From positions 56,336,753-56,400,752 of the forward strand of contig NC_090281.1 in the NCBI RefSeq assembly GCF_037392515.1: a DNA stretch of 64,000 nucleotides. Reading direction: 5' to 3'. Position numbers and translations under genes: made by a program. This DNA is from Haliotis asinina. Taxonomy: Eukaryota > Mollusca > Gastropoda > Lepetellida > Haliotidae. Shown piece by piece: positions 24,801 to 39,800 of the stretch; the first letter of the stretch is position 1, and each line of letters starts with the position of its first letter. The notes under the pieces were generated by a model. It made no database searches, was not told the DNA's origin, and saw only the letters and a list, made by a program, of their open reading frames with translations.

Positions 24801-27800
24801 TCTGATGCAACTAAATGTCAAGATATAGCAATCGAGACTAGTTGCAACCCCTCTTCGTGTACACAAGTATCTTCATTACGAGTATAGGGTCATAATCACT
24901 CATGCTAGTCTGTTTAAGACGTGTGCATGGACTTTCCACCATTATACTCCGCTTAGTGTCTGGCTTCCATAAGTCATGTGATAAAACGGGTGAGTGAACT
25001 CGGCACCTTCAGGGAACTGTTAGTTGCTGAGCAACGACAAGAGGATAAAAATGATGAATGCCAGAGACGTCTTCCGTGGCTATGTCTCGTAGGTAGTGGT
25101 TGTCAAACACCATGTTTGACTTCCAAAAGCAGCCCTCCATTATAGTTGATAGCGAGCAATTCCCATGTAACGCTAGTGTAGAGGCCAAGGCTCCGACTTC
25201 ATGTAGGTTAGAGGCCTGCGGAGGTTCCAATCCTGCTGCTTTAAAGGCTCTCAATATAACAGCTCTGATCCACAGTGAGATAGTGTTGCGGGATACTTCT
25301 GTATGTGTCTCAGTAGATATAGGGATAAACAGGCGCTTGAAATGTTGCCTTCTGGACTTGGTAATTGCGATGGATATCTTCAATGCTCTGACTGGACATA
25401 ATGATAAATCTTGAGTATCATGGGGTCTAGGGATTGAAGATAGTGCCGGTATGTGAAATTGTCTATCCGGTTGAACTGGCAGTTGATTTTTCGCAATAAA
25501 ATCCCATCGTAGACCCAGATGAGCTTTCTGCTGATGACTTGCATCAAAGCTCATGTGGTTGAAGTCTAGAGCATGAATTTCTGACATTCGTGCAGCTGTA
25601 GCCAAGGCAAGTAAAAAGAGTGTCTTCTGAGTTGGCAGTTCAAATGAGGTCCGATCAAGCGGCTCGTACGCATCACTTGTGAGATGTGAGTACAATGTTT
25701 AGATCCCATGCTGGAGCTCGAAATCTACGTTGCTGATCTTCTAACTTGAAGAAGCGTAGCAAGGCAAGTAGCTCGGGTTCTTTAGTTAGCTTGGTCCCCA
25801 TTTCCATGGTGACAACTGAGCTGAGAGCTGCGAAATATGTAGATAAGGTAGAGCCTTTCAGACCTCTGGAATGTTGTAGGTGACATAAATATTCTGCTCT
25901 CTGCGGATATGTTGCTTTCTTCTTGGAGTATGTCTCAAACCGCTTCCACTTGTCATCATAAAGGGTGTGAGTGGATTTCCGTAAGGCCAAGGTAACTGCT
26001 TTCACTGCTCTCGTCAAGTATGCTCGTGTTTTAAACAGATTTGATACATTCCACACATGAAATCGGAACACAGATGGTTGCTGTGTGCCTGTTTTGTGTG
26101 GGGATGGATGAGAAGATTTTCATAATCTGGTAGTTTTAGTGTTGGTTGTCCTAAATCCTCTAGTTGTAGCCTCCTGGTCTGTTTTATTTTCTCGATGACT
26201 TTTGGTAGCAGCACTGGAGGTGGAAAAGTGAATGCATTTAGTCCTTCCCATGGGATGCTGAGAGCTGGAATGCTGAGAGCGTCTGTTGCCCAGGCTAACG
26301 GATCTGGTACCGGAGATACAAAGGTTGTAGTTTGTTTGTGGAACCTTGTTGCAAATAAGTCTATTTGCAGTGATCCAAATGTCTGGCTGATTAGTTGAAA
26401 CACTTCTTGAACCAGCATCCACTCTGTTGGTGATGGATGAAGAGGACGAGATAAGGCATATGCCATGATGTTGCAGAATCCTGGTATGTGACATGCTTTC
26501 ATTTGGAGATTCAGACTGTCAACCATGTTGGAAAGTTGAAACAACAGGTGTAGTAGAGATGGCGATCTCCTTGACCCTTGCTTGTTTAAGTAGAAAGCCA
26601 CTGTTGAGTTGTCTGTGTGGATTATCAGTAGCTTGTCACTCAGTGTTGTCGACCAGTGATGGATAGCATGAATCACCACTTTCATCTCCAACTGGTAGAT
26701 GGGAAGAGTTTGATCTTCCTTCTTCCAGATTCCTGCTGCAAAGTCATTGTTTAGATGGGCACCCTCTATGTCTACATAGAGATGGTTGTTGAATAACATA
26801 TAAGTTCCTGCGCAGACATTTGACTGGCGAGTTCCCCATAGCAGGTGTGGTTTCAAGTTGTCCAGCATTGTAAATCAGTCAAGACGCGAAACCGTGACTA
26901 AGGAATCGCTGTCATAGAGATAGATGTAGACGTCTTCTGGTCATATCCTGAGAAGATGTAAGCAGACCAAGTAGACACTGACACTGTCGTAATGGTAGTG
27001 GAGAGAGTAGAACTTGTTCTAACATCAACTTGAACTTTGACCCACTGATTCTCTGGTGTATTTCCATGTAGTGATGAATCAAATCCCGAGGAATTCAGAT
27101 TCACATTCCATCCAAGCTGAGTTAGTAGCCTCATAGTGAAGTCCAACTGCTGAGTTGACTTCTCTCATGAAGAACTTGCATGCCGTGAAGATATGTCATT
27201 CTTCGTTTCCAGATCGTCAATACTATTCATTATGAGCGTGTTGACATTTGCAGGAAGTCTATTTATAGCTGGCTGCCTGTCCAGTCAGGACCTGTCATTC
27301 TTTGCTGCAATCCTCATGATAGGTCACGTTGAGTCTGCTGTTAGAAGATCTCTATGCTGCCTGACGAATCAAATGACGCTGTAGTGTTAATCTAGTATGT
27401 AATTGACATCTTTCTAGCTTCGAAAGACAACTTCCTGATACTGGAACAATAACAGCACATTCTGCGCAGGGCCTTGTTTCTCAAAGATCAATCAGATTGT
27501 AGATGTAACGTCACCGGCTTTCTTTGCAGGGCGTTGTCTCCCGGGGACCAATCAGATTGTAGACGTGACATCACCGTGTAGCAGACAACTGATCATCATG
27601 AAATGTTGTTCAAATGGTGATACAATTGATAGCATTTAGGTTTGTCCGCAACCATGCTGTTTGGCAAGCAAAAAAAAGTTCCGTTGCTTGAAGCTGATGT
27701 AGACAAATTGTCTTCCAGGTAGATGTGTCGGAATTTTTCCCTGAAGATTATACTGGATAATTGTCTCGGAAAAATCTTCGCGACGCATTAATCGTTGAGA

Positions 27801-30800
27801 ATTCCCAAATTCTTCCAGTAGGGTTGAAAACATCCACACAGGTTGGATGATCTTCAATGTTTACCTCCTGGACGCTCCGGTATTAAACTTCTTATCTCTC
27901 GCTCTCTGGACTCTAGTGTAATGCTGACTTGTCTGCTTAAGCACCGTTGTTAAGGTGACAATGGACTTGACATCATGACTTCTCTGAAGTCTAAGACTAA
28001 GTCCACACTATTCGTGATTCACGATGTGACTTCTGAGTCCGAGACGAGGACTTCCTTCAGAGAACGAAACATCTGTCTTCATCCTTCCATGAGTGCGACA
28101 CATTTGATGGATGCTGATGATGTTCTTATATGTGTCCAGGTCTGAAGGGGATGACAAGCACTAACGGCACCTTTGACAAACTGGGGAGACTGCTGAAGAT
28201 CTTCTCCATTGACGAGTAGACCTGTGAGTGCACTCATCCACGTGAGCTTCCTCTCTCACGCAAGTGTAGTCACCCACATGAGTGCACTCGCTGGACCCAA
28301 GGTCTAACCCCAGAGACATGCCTGACTGGTAATTGGAATGAAATTCAGCAGTTAATGAAAAAACGACTACCCAAAGCTAAATCAGGTGTTCCACTACCTC
28401 CTCCAGGAAGAGGAGATAAGCAATTAAGCATGAGTCAGGATAAGGAAAAATTTATCAAAAGAGGATTAGAACCTGTAAATATTTTAAGAATTTTTCTTAC
28501 CACACAGAAGTGCCAGGACACTTTTGTATGAGTCATCTGAGTGTGAAGCCCATTTTTGGTGTCCCCCCTACTGTGATACTGCTGGAATATTGCTGAACAG
28601 CATAAAACCTGCAACATCCCGGATGGGACTCAACCAAGAAAGTTCTAGAATTTGTACTTTACTGAGAAAATGAAATCCCAAATATGACATGTTGCATTGG
28701 ACCACTTTGTAAATGGCATCGTGTAATCATAGTATAAAACCTAACTCACTCACTTTATGATTCATCAGACACACAGAGAAGTCTCATTTTCGTATGACAA
28801 TTATCTAACTTCATCCAAAGTTGGTCTAAATCCATTTTGTTGTTTGGTTGTGGTTTCGCCATCAATTAATCAAATTCTAAATGATGTTGAACTTGAGAAA
28901 CGTACTTGAGAGAGTGAATCATGCTGAACTCTGGCATTTCGTGGAGGTAGAATGATCCATCTTGGAAACCAGTGACAAGGATGTGAGTATCTGGATGGAA
29001 TGCAGCAGACGTCAGTTTGGTCATGGTGCCATCAGACTTCTGTTGATCCTTGATGCTATGTCTGTACAGAGAAAGAAATTGGGTTAGTGTCACGGGCTTC
29101 ATCACTGTAAAAACTGTCTCAAGATATATATACTCTTAAAAGAAAGTAGGGGAACCTTAACTTTCACTTTGGATAGGAAGTGTAAACGTTGACAAACGTT
29201 TCAAGTAAAGACATCTTATGAATGCACCACCATTTCCCTCTATTACCACCCCTAAACATAATGCATGATATGCAGGTGCACAATGCAATAGCCCCATAAA
29301 CGTGCATGAGGTCCCAGTCTTGATTTTGACGTTAATTATTAATTATGACACTCACCTTGCATCACATATTTGTTAGCATTTGTTTCTAGTCGCTTGTTTT
29401 AAAATGAAAAACGTACACATGCAAAATACATGCCATACACCAATCATCTGTCAAAAGCGACTACATTTTAAACAGCTACGGTTGTGAGGAAGTGCATGTT
29501 TACATCACCCTAATTTCAGCCACACTTGTGTATAGGACAAGCAAACAACCCGGATCCTATGGCAGTTCCTGGAGTCCATTCTCACCATTGGAGTCTGTCT
29601 TGATGAATATGACAGACCAGAAATTGACATTTCTTAAGTAAGCTATTTGAGTTCAATGTACAATGTATTTCATCATAACATTATCAACTTTTGAATAATA
29701 TCTTACATGGGACAGTGAAAACGTGAAGGTGTAAGTGAGAGGTCAGAGATGAGAGGTGAAGGTGAAGATGAAGGTGCATCAGTACATTATTCATTACTTC
29801 AATAACCTGACCTAAAAACCTACTTGGCAAACTGCCGGTAGTGGATTTTCTTCCTAACCCGAGCTTCAGCTTTCTCTTGCTTTTTCTTGGCATCTGTAAG
29901 CATACCATGCAGATCCTAACGACATGTACATGATCACAATGCTCTGTATCCGATTTCTTGAAATGAACTTAGTTTTTACTCAAATTTCAAACTGAATTTT
30001 TAACAGCTGAAGTTTTAACTAAACTGCATTTTTAAAATAGAAAAGCCAAATCAACTTCAGTAATCTATCCACCAAACTCAAATTGTCTACCTGGGTTGAG
30101 TTTGATGTTGATTTCAGTGCATTTGGGGAAATTCATTTCCTTGTGTTTTCTCAAATTTGAGTAAAACTCTAACTTCAGTCATAACTAAAACATAAGAGAA
30201 ATCAGGACTTGGTTTCAACTCCATGTGGAACATACAAAAGCCATGTAAAGTCTCTGTTATCTGTCATCAATACACAGATGTAAGAACAGATATGTTTCTG
30301 AGGAACCTACATTCAACATGACAGATACGAATAGTCTGTTTGATGCAAGGATGAATGTGTAAGGTATCAGAACATTTCACAACTCTTCAATACTGGAATC
30401 TACAAAAATGTAATGCCACAAAAGTAAACCTGACAAGAATTTGCTTAAAGTAGTTTTCTACGGACACTTTGATCATGGTGATCTCAGGCCATGTCATCAT
30501 TTCCTTCTCAATACACAAATGATGATCCTACTTCTCAGCTGCTCCTTCCCATCATTCTCAGCTTCTTCTCCTGCTTCATCTGATTCAGCGTCCGACTGTT
30601 CCACATCTGTCACTTCTGGCTTGTATGGCTCAAGGCCGTCCAGTTTTGTGTCACACTTCCATACAACAAGGCGGCCATTTTGGGCCAGAGAGTATATCTG
30701 GGAGAGTTCAGGAAAGACAGTCTCAGCAGAATATACCTGAGGGGTCAAGCTTGGGCTTCAGGGGACTTTTTCTGCCCTGGGATCTACTGGGCAACAAGCT

Positions 30801-33800
30801 TGGGCTACTTGGGACCTATTTTTGCCCTGGAATCTAAAAAAAAGACAAGTTTGGGCTACTGGGAACCTATTCCGCCCTAGAGTCTACAGGGTGACAAGCT
30901 AGGGCTACTGGAGACATTTCTGCTCTGGATTCTACATTGAGACAACCTATGGCTACTGGAAACCTATTCTGCCCAGGAATCTACAGGGTGACAAGCTAGG
31001 GCCACTGGGAACCTATTCTGCTCTGGATTCTACAGGGAAACAAGCTAGGGCTACTGGGAACCTATTCTGATCTACAGTCTGATCGATTCCATTTGAGACA
31101 GATGAATTGCTCACTAATACAAAATCTAATAATTGCAACAAAACCAAATTTTGCACAGCCACATGAAATCAACAGACCAACTCTGATGTGTCTCATAATT
31201 TGGGACACCCGAATAAAATAGTTGTTTAACAAACGATCATCATTTTCTTGTCACCTTTAGCTATTTTGTATGAGGGGGGGGGGCACTTGCTGGTAGAACA
31301 GCCAGGTAATCAACAAGCGTGTGTTGTGAAGATTTGGTCATCTCAAAAGCTGTTATCTGGTTACCACTTGAGATGTTTAATGGGAGTCAGTGTTGCCACT
31401 TTTAGAAGACACTGTTGTCCGAATTTGTGTCGCTGTCGTCAGAGCCTACCCTGATGATGACTGGCTTGATGGTGGCATGGTCCAGTCCACTTTCTTCCAA
31501 ATAATGTCTATTTCATTCACTCTTTTGCCATGTTTCCTGCGTGATGGTGTCTATTGACTGAACAATCGTCTGTACATACCGAAGTTTGAATGTTACATTT
31601 TGCCTGCCAACATCCGATTTCATGAGACCCCAAATGAGTTCTACTGGGTTTAAATCGCAATGATAGGGTGGTAATTGCAAAACTGAATGACCATGTTCTG
31701 TAAGGTACTCATCAACCTTAAAGGCAGGTGTGGTTTTATTTGACTTTATGATGTCATACAGAACAGGTTTGGTTGCTTTTCCTGGATATGATATTGCTGT
31801 GTCTTGCAACCATTCATGTCACCCTTCTTACTGTTAGACGTTGGGGCCTTTGTATTAGGTACTTGAAAGCCATGACATGCAGCGTTATCCATGACAATCA
31901 GACTTTGGGGGGGTGGGGGGGTGGGGTGGATTTTGTACCCATTCTAACAAAATCATCCCGTTCATTTTGGTATGATAGTCTCGGTTGTCTTTAGATTTTG
32001 GCTTGAAGACTATGCAGAATACGCAGAGACAAAGGTATTTTGTTCATATAGAGACTTAATGGCGTTTCTGACCAGCTGTTATTGAAATGAATCGACTTTC
32101 TCACATCGTGTGTCCCTTCAGTTGTGTCTGTGCAGGTTGAATCGGTACAGTTTTTAAAGATAGTTTTTAACTTCCTCTCTGTCATTCAACTCAACAGCAA
32201 GTGCAGTTCGTAAATGATACTTAGCCAAAGCATACTGAGGCCTAGCCCTTTCACCTTCGTTTTTATAAAAGTTAAATACTTTGCAAATAATTGACTTAGT
32301 GTCGTGTGATAATCTCACTGTTTCAGGTACTGCAATCATGAATGTCTGGTTTGCCCAGCAAATCACACGTGTCAATTTCACACATGCACCTTGCCCACCT
32401 GGCTGTTTTCCCAGCAAAAGGCCCCCTTGTACAAAATAGCTAAAGGTGACAAGAAAATGATGATCGTTTGTTAAACAACTTTTTTATTCGGGTCCCAAAT
32501 TATGAGACACATCATCAGAGTTGGTCCGTCGATTTCATGTGGCTGTGCAAAATTTGGTTTTGTTGCAATTATTAGATTTTGTGTTAGTGAGCAATTCACC
32601 AGTCTCAAATGGAATCAAACGGACTGTAGAGTCTACAGGGTGACAAGCTAGGGCTACTGGAGACATTTCTGCTTTGGATTCTACATTGAGACAAGCTAGG
32701 GCTACTGGGAACCTTTTCTGCCCTGGTGTCAACACGGAGACAAGCTAGGGCTACTGGGAACCTATTCTGCCCTGGTGTCAACATGGAGACAAGCTAGGTC
32801 TACTGGGAACCTATTCTGATGATCATGCACCAGGCAATGGATACGTCCAATGAGTGTTTCCCGAAGAAGGCGTTGACGATGACATCGGTGTGTCCTCCCA
32901 TGGAATAGACCACCAGGTTGGAGAACCTCTCCAGCCCGTACACTCGTGTGTTCATGTCCTTGCAGCCAGCACACAGCACTCTGGAACACACGAAGCCGTA
33001 CCATGATAACATCACCTGATAAATACTAGGATTTCACTGGATGGCGATATGTTGATAAATTACCAGATATCTTCCTTAAAAGTGTTACCTGCTCTTGGCT
33101 GCAGAAATTTGGGGACATGAAAATGCTTATATGTACCCAAGAAGGAATCTATGGAAAATAATACCAGATATCTTTCTTAAACCGGAAGAAAGATAGTATC
33201 ATACTATATTCAGTTGGAGAAGGAGGAGGTTGTGACATACTGTAAGTGAACTTCTTTAATTTATTCCTGAAGTTCAGCAATGATCAGACAATTTTTTGAG
33301 AGTGTAACATGATATGTAATCAGTAGGGCTGCAACAATGAAATGAACTATCGATGCACTGCAATTATTGAGTCCCTGATAGCAATTAGTGCATCATAAGT
33401 ATGTGTAACTATTGATACCTTAGTAACTGGCTTCTGTTGATAAATGTGCGTTGCTAAATACAGGAAGTACCAGATTTGTTCACTTTGATTTACAGTTATC
33501 CACCCCTGTTTCCTCTTGAAATTCATCAGAGTTTCAAATGTCTAGTCACTTATCAAGGCACTGAAGCTACCTCAGCTTGCACGATGACATGAAGGAAACG
33601 AAGTCACTGAACCTGATCCCTTAGTCCTATTTGCTGCCTCTTACGACAATGAACAATAACCTTGTCACCAACAGGGGTTGCTGAAGACCAATCCCAACTA
33701 AGAATTTTACGGGTTGGCTTGTACTTATGGGTTACAAAGAACTACGGGTGCGTTGCAAGCCAATACTAACTTCCAGTAAGCAACTGAATCGCATATTTCG

Positions 33801-36800
33801 GTTATGCAACAGCTTGAAGAGTTTATCACTCTTCCAAAAATGGTGGAGTGATTACCGGTTGCTCGTCTGGCACTAATAAAGAATGTACTAGGAGAGTCAG
33901 GAGGACAAGTGATGAATTTATGACTGTTGATGACTACATTCAATCTATGGAACAGACTGAGGATGCTGGGATTTAAGTCAATTTGGCAGCCAAACAATTT
34001 TGTTCAGCCTAGGAATTCAAATTTTCCTGAGCCACCATTTTGGTTTGAGAATGAAATGACCTCATCCAGCTATTGATGTGATTGCAAGCGGCTGAAAGTT
34101 AGCACTCTTTTGTGAGGCGAACTGCTGTACATTGCTTGCAAGCAACTGGTTGTTTGCAATGCACCCTAAATCAATACATGAAGTATAACCTCTACAAATG
34201 AATAAGAAAGACCCATACGACCAAAATACACATTCAAATGTCTGAATGTCTATGTTATGCTCATGACCTGTCCTGACATTTTGCCATCATCAAGAACTAC
34301 CTACTACACATCACACTGGTACCACTCACTACCTTCTGCACACCTACCTTGAGTCTGAGCTCCAGGAAATACAGACGTTGTCATCATATGCACCAAAGAA
34401 AGTTCTGTAGTGGACAAAGGGGTTGAACTCCCTTGTCTTCCCTGGAGCATGGAACACCAAGATGACACTGTCTCTCGTCACAGCAAACTTTCTGGAAGCA
34501 GATGAAATAAAACATAAAAATCACTTTAGTGAAGAATACTGACTTAATCAAAGAGATTTAGTTGTCCTGTAAATTTATCCAAACTGAAAATGTGCTTACT
34601 TTCCATCAGGACTGAACCTCACATCGTACACGTGCTTGTGGAAGTGATATGTGGCCAGCACTGAACGACTGACCAGACTACAAAGAGTTGCCTCCCCTTC
34701 TGCAAACACAAACACAAATGTCAATAAGGCCAAGCACAAATCTTGCAAAAAAAATCAGCTGAGATATATCACTCAGGAATTTTTTTGAGAAAGTACACAA
34801 ACATATTGCAATTACATGTTCTATATGTCATCTCCACTTGCTGAACACCTCAGTACATGAGGATGCAAGAGAAAGGAATACAGTATTTCTTTATGTCATC
34901 TCTATCAAAATATAAAAAGGGTTCAAAGACCATTTATGGTTTCCTCTAAGTAGCCCACCATACACTTTTAGAGTCCCATGTTGGGATTTGAACCACAGAC
35001 CTTCCAAACGGAGTTGGACACAATGTCCACATGACCAAAGAGGTCAACCCTGTCAGGAAGCTGACAAGGTATGGATGTCGTCTGCAGGTTGACTCCACGC
35101 CCTGATATATCCGCAACTGTGTTTCATGCATAATACAGTACCACAATGACTGAACTAAAACATTTAGCAATCAGGATGTTTTTAGTGAGTTTCTTTAAAT
35201 GTCTGTGAAACAAAAAAAACCCAACATATTTCAGCTTGAACATTTTGATTTCGAATATGCTAAGTAGCTAAGCTGCAAGTGATGTACTGAACACGTTCGA
35301 GATACAGTTATGGAGTAGTCAGAAATGACAAAACACAATAGACAGTTCATTGAATGTTTACTATCTCAATGCACTTAAGGCATATTATGTGCATTCAAAC
35401 ATCCATGGTACCTGCTTACACCTCTTCCTACACTTATCAAATCATACTGATTTCTAAAGAACCCCTGGTGCATTCTATAAATCCCTTAAGCGTGGCATCT
35501 GACATCAATCCAAACAAACATATTTTGCAATTCACCAAATTTCATTGCTTGTTTGACTACGAGGAAGTGTTTAGTAATCTTAGCAATGAGATAATGTGCT
35601 GTGACAAAGAGAATTGTTAAATTTTAAAGGGTCAACAAATTTATTTGTGAGTTGGCCCTTGCCCTATAATACTAAACGAAAATAACATGAGTGACTCTAG
35701 ATTTATGCCACACTCAGCAGTATGCCAGCTATATGGTGGTCCATAAATAACTGAGTCTGATCAACAGTGACCAACAGAATGAGCATGTGTCTATCCATGT
35801 ACAGTAAAGAAGGCATCACTTTACTAATACAGGCTGGGGATGCTCATATTAGAGGATATAGCATAGATGTCCCTTATAGAGATGCTGAGATTACCTTCGT
35901 CAACCAGGATCATTGTGAATCCATCCGGTGATACAGCCACGCACCGGATGTTCAACCGACATTCTATAGGCAGTGTTTCAGACTTGTTGCTGGAAGAAGA
36001 TTTGAATTGAATTGAAAAAACTGAATTATTTTCTGTAACATCAAACCTACGTTACAATACATATCGTATGAGTGAGTGCGTGATGGGAGGGTGAGTGAGT
36101 GAGATCTATGGTCCGTATGAAAATGCAACTCTGACTCTTCAATAAACAAAGTATCATATTTTTTATTGTAAGTGCTCTGCTCTTACATCTTTAACTTCTG
36201 AACAGAGAGGTTCATCATCATTTGCAACTGCAGTACATTACACAACCCTTTATCCGTAATTCTCAATATTGGAACCTGATCATACTTTCTTCTTAAAGGT
36301 CACATGCAACGTAAAACACAACTTTGCAGATTCTGGTACCTTTCGGTATGCACTTACTGAAACAAACCATAAAAAATGCCAATTCAACCTATAAAGTGGA
36401 AAAAGACGCGATGAAAAAAAAGCCCGCGAAATCGGAGTTCAAACGTTTCACTAAATTCCCCCCAGCGCTGGGGGGAAAACTGGTTTCAACAGCTGTGATG
36501 CGCTGCGTCCATAACGCATGCTCAGTGAATAGGTTCGCGGAGCTTGAAACAGTATGCATGATCAGTGTCTGAGGTCGTGAGCAGTAGTCTAATCTTGGTT
36601 GTGTACATAAACAAGTAAATAATCTACTTGTTACGTAAAACAACTTGTTGATTGTGGTAAGCAGTCTCTGTCTCAGAGAAAGCTCAGTGTCTGGTTTATT
36701 CACACCTATATGTCTGCCTGCCTGCCTGTCTGCTAAAGACAACATGCAATACACAGCTTTAATCATTGACCACATGCAATTTGAACTTAACACCTATCAG

Positions 36801-39800
36801 ACTATACGACATAAAGAAAATAAGTTGATTTATAACTCGTGCACCCGAGTCCCGTGTCTGCCACATTATGTAATTAGGCACGTGTGATACACATGACATG
36901 TTTTTATGTCTGTGGGTTGCAAACAAACTACATTCACTTTTTTCGGATGACTGGATCTGATGGAAACATGTGCAAACTCTTGTCAGTTTCAAGTCCTGCT
37001 TTGTACTTGGACGAATGACAGATTCCAGCCACGCAGTAGTTTACCATCTCTACTGACATGATTTTTTATTGGATCGAGCGCAAATTCAAAGAACATGTAT
37101 TTTCTAAACCCAACATCTGTATAAACATTCTTCGTGGATAACGACTTCTTTTCGTGTATATGATTTTGTTTGACAACAGTATATGAATCCATACTGAAAC
37201 GACGCTTCAAGTACACAAAAAGAAGTTGTTATCCATAAAGAATCTTACTTTCTTGTGACTGGCTATACTTCTAAAATGCCCATCAAACAGATCATCTTTC
37301 TGTACACACAATCAGCCCTCAGCATATCAGCAAATGAAACAGCCAATCGGAAGCCGTCGTTACACTTGAGTGCATATCCATCCGCTATGACTGGGTTCGG
37401 TCTCCCGAGGGCTTCGTTTCGGGGGAAGTAAGCCCAAGTACAAATTATTGCACTTTTGAATCGCGATTGTACGCTTATAATTGTGTTTATTTGTTTTTTC
37501 AAAAGCAGCAATGTATATTATATGTCATGAATAAGTGATAAATGTGTTTTAATTATGTTTGATTTTTTGGTTGCATGTGACCTTTAACATCTTAATGCAC
37601 AGGAATGCATTTGGAACAGGAGGTTTCAAATGAAATATTCCCGTGCTTCAAATACTCAATAACACCCGGAAATTGGCCAACACATGATGTTTATCGACAT
37701 TGTAAACACAAAAGTAAACCAAAGGGTTTTACTGTCTGCGCTCGTTTACATGGAGAACGAGTACAGCAGTGAAGTGTCATCAGCTGGCCGTTTCAGCTGG
37801 TTCCCATGGTAGCATCTGGAGTTGCTCATTTGTGACGTCATTCTAACTTTACGTCACAATATGATTTGAATGACGTCCCCACTCTTGATGACGCAACAAA
37901 ACAATTGTTTGCGGTGTTTCTACGTGTCAGTACGCATTAAACAGTCTTGCAGTTTCCGGGAATCTAATACCATTTGATCACGTTTTTCAACCAATCAGAT
38001 TACAGAACACAGTGACTTTTGGTTTACAATTCTCAATATTGGAACCTGATCATACTTTCTGAGGTCAAAGACGGTGACCCTGTTCCCCACTGGACTGACG
38101 ACACTATTCCCATCGGGGGTGAAGGTCAAGTTTCCTTGCCGGTATACAGAACCCAATAAGTTAGCAAACTGAAATACAACACAGAGTAGAAAATTAAATT
38201 ATGTACACATTAAAGAGAAAGCAATGTCCAGACTGGCCTGAGTTCAAGAAAAACACATGTTGAAACAGTATATTATACAATAATACAGTATTGTATTGTG
38301 ATACAAACAGTACTTAATTAAAAGTGAACACATTTTTCTCTGGTAATTTTGTCATACAAAACATTAGGTATGATGAGAGAGGGTGAGATGATTTATTGAT
38401 ACTTGGCTGATACCATTGGCTCTTCTCACCTCGAGTGCGTGAGTGAGTGAGTGAGTGAGTGAGTGAGTGAGTGAGTGGAGTTGAGTTGAGTTGAGTTTTA
38501 TGCTGCACTCAGCAATATTCCAGCAGTCTGTAAATAATTGAGTCTGAAACAGACAATCCAGTGACCAACAACATAAGCATCAATAGGGAACCAATGAAAT
38601 GTGTCAACCAAGCCCGCGAGCCTGTTAGTTGCCTCTTACCACAACCATAGTCGCTCATCTCTAGTAGTATCTACAAAAATATTTGGTGACTGGAAACCTA
38701 TGGTATCAACTAGCCATCCATGAAATCATGATATACGCATTGTATCATTTTGTGACCTCTGACCTGAGATATGTATCATATCATGAGGGACCTGTATCAT
38801 GACATCACTAGTTTTATTTATGTAATAAAGTGAGCTGAATGCTTAGTCAAGTACACTGGACAGTACACTGGTCTGTCCAGTGTACTCGACTAAGCATTCA
38901 GCTCACTTTAATACATAAATAAAATTGTTTGAAGGCACAATTAATATTTTTATGGACATAGTTTTCTGGAAAAGAATTACTGTCAAATTCTGCTGAATGC
39001 TGGCTTCTTGAATACTATGCATCACTCAAAGTATATGGCGTTCCTGACCAATCCCTGTTACAGATATCATCATTTGACTTCCGGTTACATGAATTCGTTA
39101 TATAATAATTATTGTTAACTCAAAAAGGACATCTGGTCCCATGGATTCAAACAACAGCAATCTTACATATATATAAGCTGAAGTTAGTCAGTGAGAAGTT
39201 AATTTGCATTGTAGCTATCTTATCCAATTAACAAATCAGTGCGGCTCACACCTTCCCACCATTGATAACTGAGTTCAAAAGGCAGATTAGTGCCATGTAT
39301 ATCTGTCGATTGCCGACAGATTTTGTTCATGGATCTTAAGAGGTATGTGTATTTTGTATTTCATTGTGCTAGTATTCAAATGAGTTCATATTTATATACT
39401 ATTTGTTTTCATTATCTATGCCACCTAATGTATTGTTGTGTTATATTTTGAGACGATGTGCTGAATATTGAATTGTTCAAGTTTTCATCATCTTTTTTTC
39501 TACCCTCATAGACATACCTGTGTCTCAAGTACATTGATAAGCCAAATTTACTACTTGGTACGCAGCAATTAGACTAATCGAGATTTGACTTACATTGTAA
39601 TGAGGGAATGTATCACATTAGTATACACACAGATTTTAGAACATCACTGTGGATTTGTGATTATCATGTTTATTGCATCTTCTCATATTCCTCGTAAACA
39701 ATTATTTTCTAAAAGGAAATCTGTCATTTGATTGAGTTTATACTGATCACAATCTACACTAGATCCTGTTGTACAGATTCCATGCTGCTTTCAGTTTTTC

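Larger units (their letters stand above)
36258..38060. repeat. 33 bp direct repeat spanning a splice donor, flanking a 1.7 kb insert
   Basis: The same 33 bp (AATTCTCAATATTGGAACCT followed by GATCATACTTTCT) occurs at 36258-36290 and 38028-38060. The right copy contains the last 5 coding bases of PWP2 exon 2 and its GT donor (minus strand AGAAA|GTATGATC). The left copy is an extra, intact-looking donor deep in the intron. Between them lie a TTAA-flanked element and about 440 bp of unassigned sequence. Confidence 0.85.

Noticed and set aside
25100-25414. Plus-strand 104-codon ORF inside PWP2 intron 9
   Set aside because: Antisense shadow of the tyrosine-recombinase region of the DIRS fossil.
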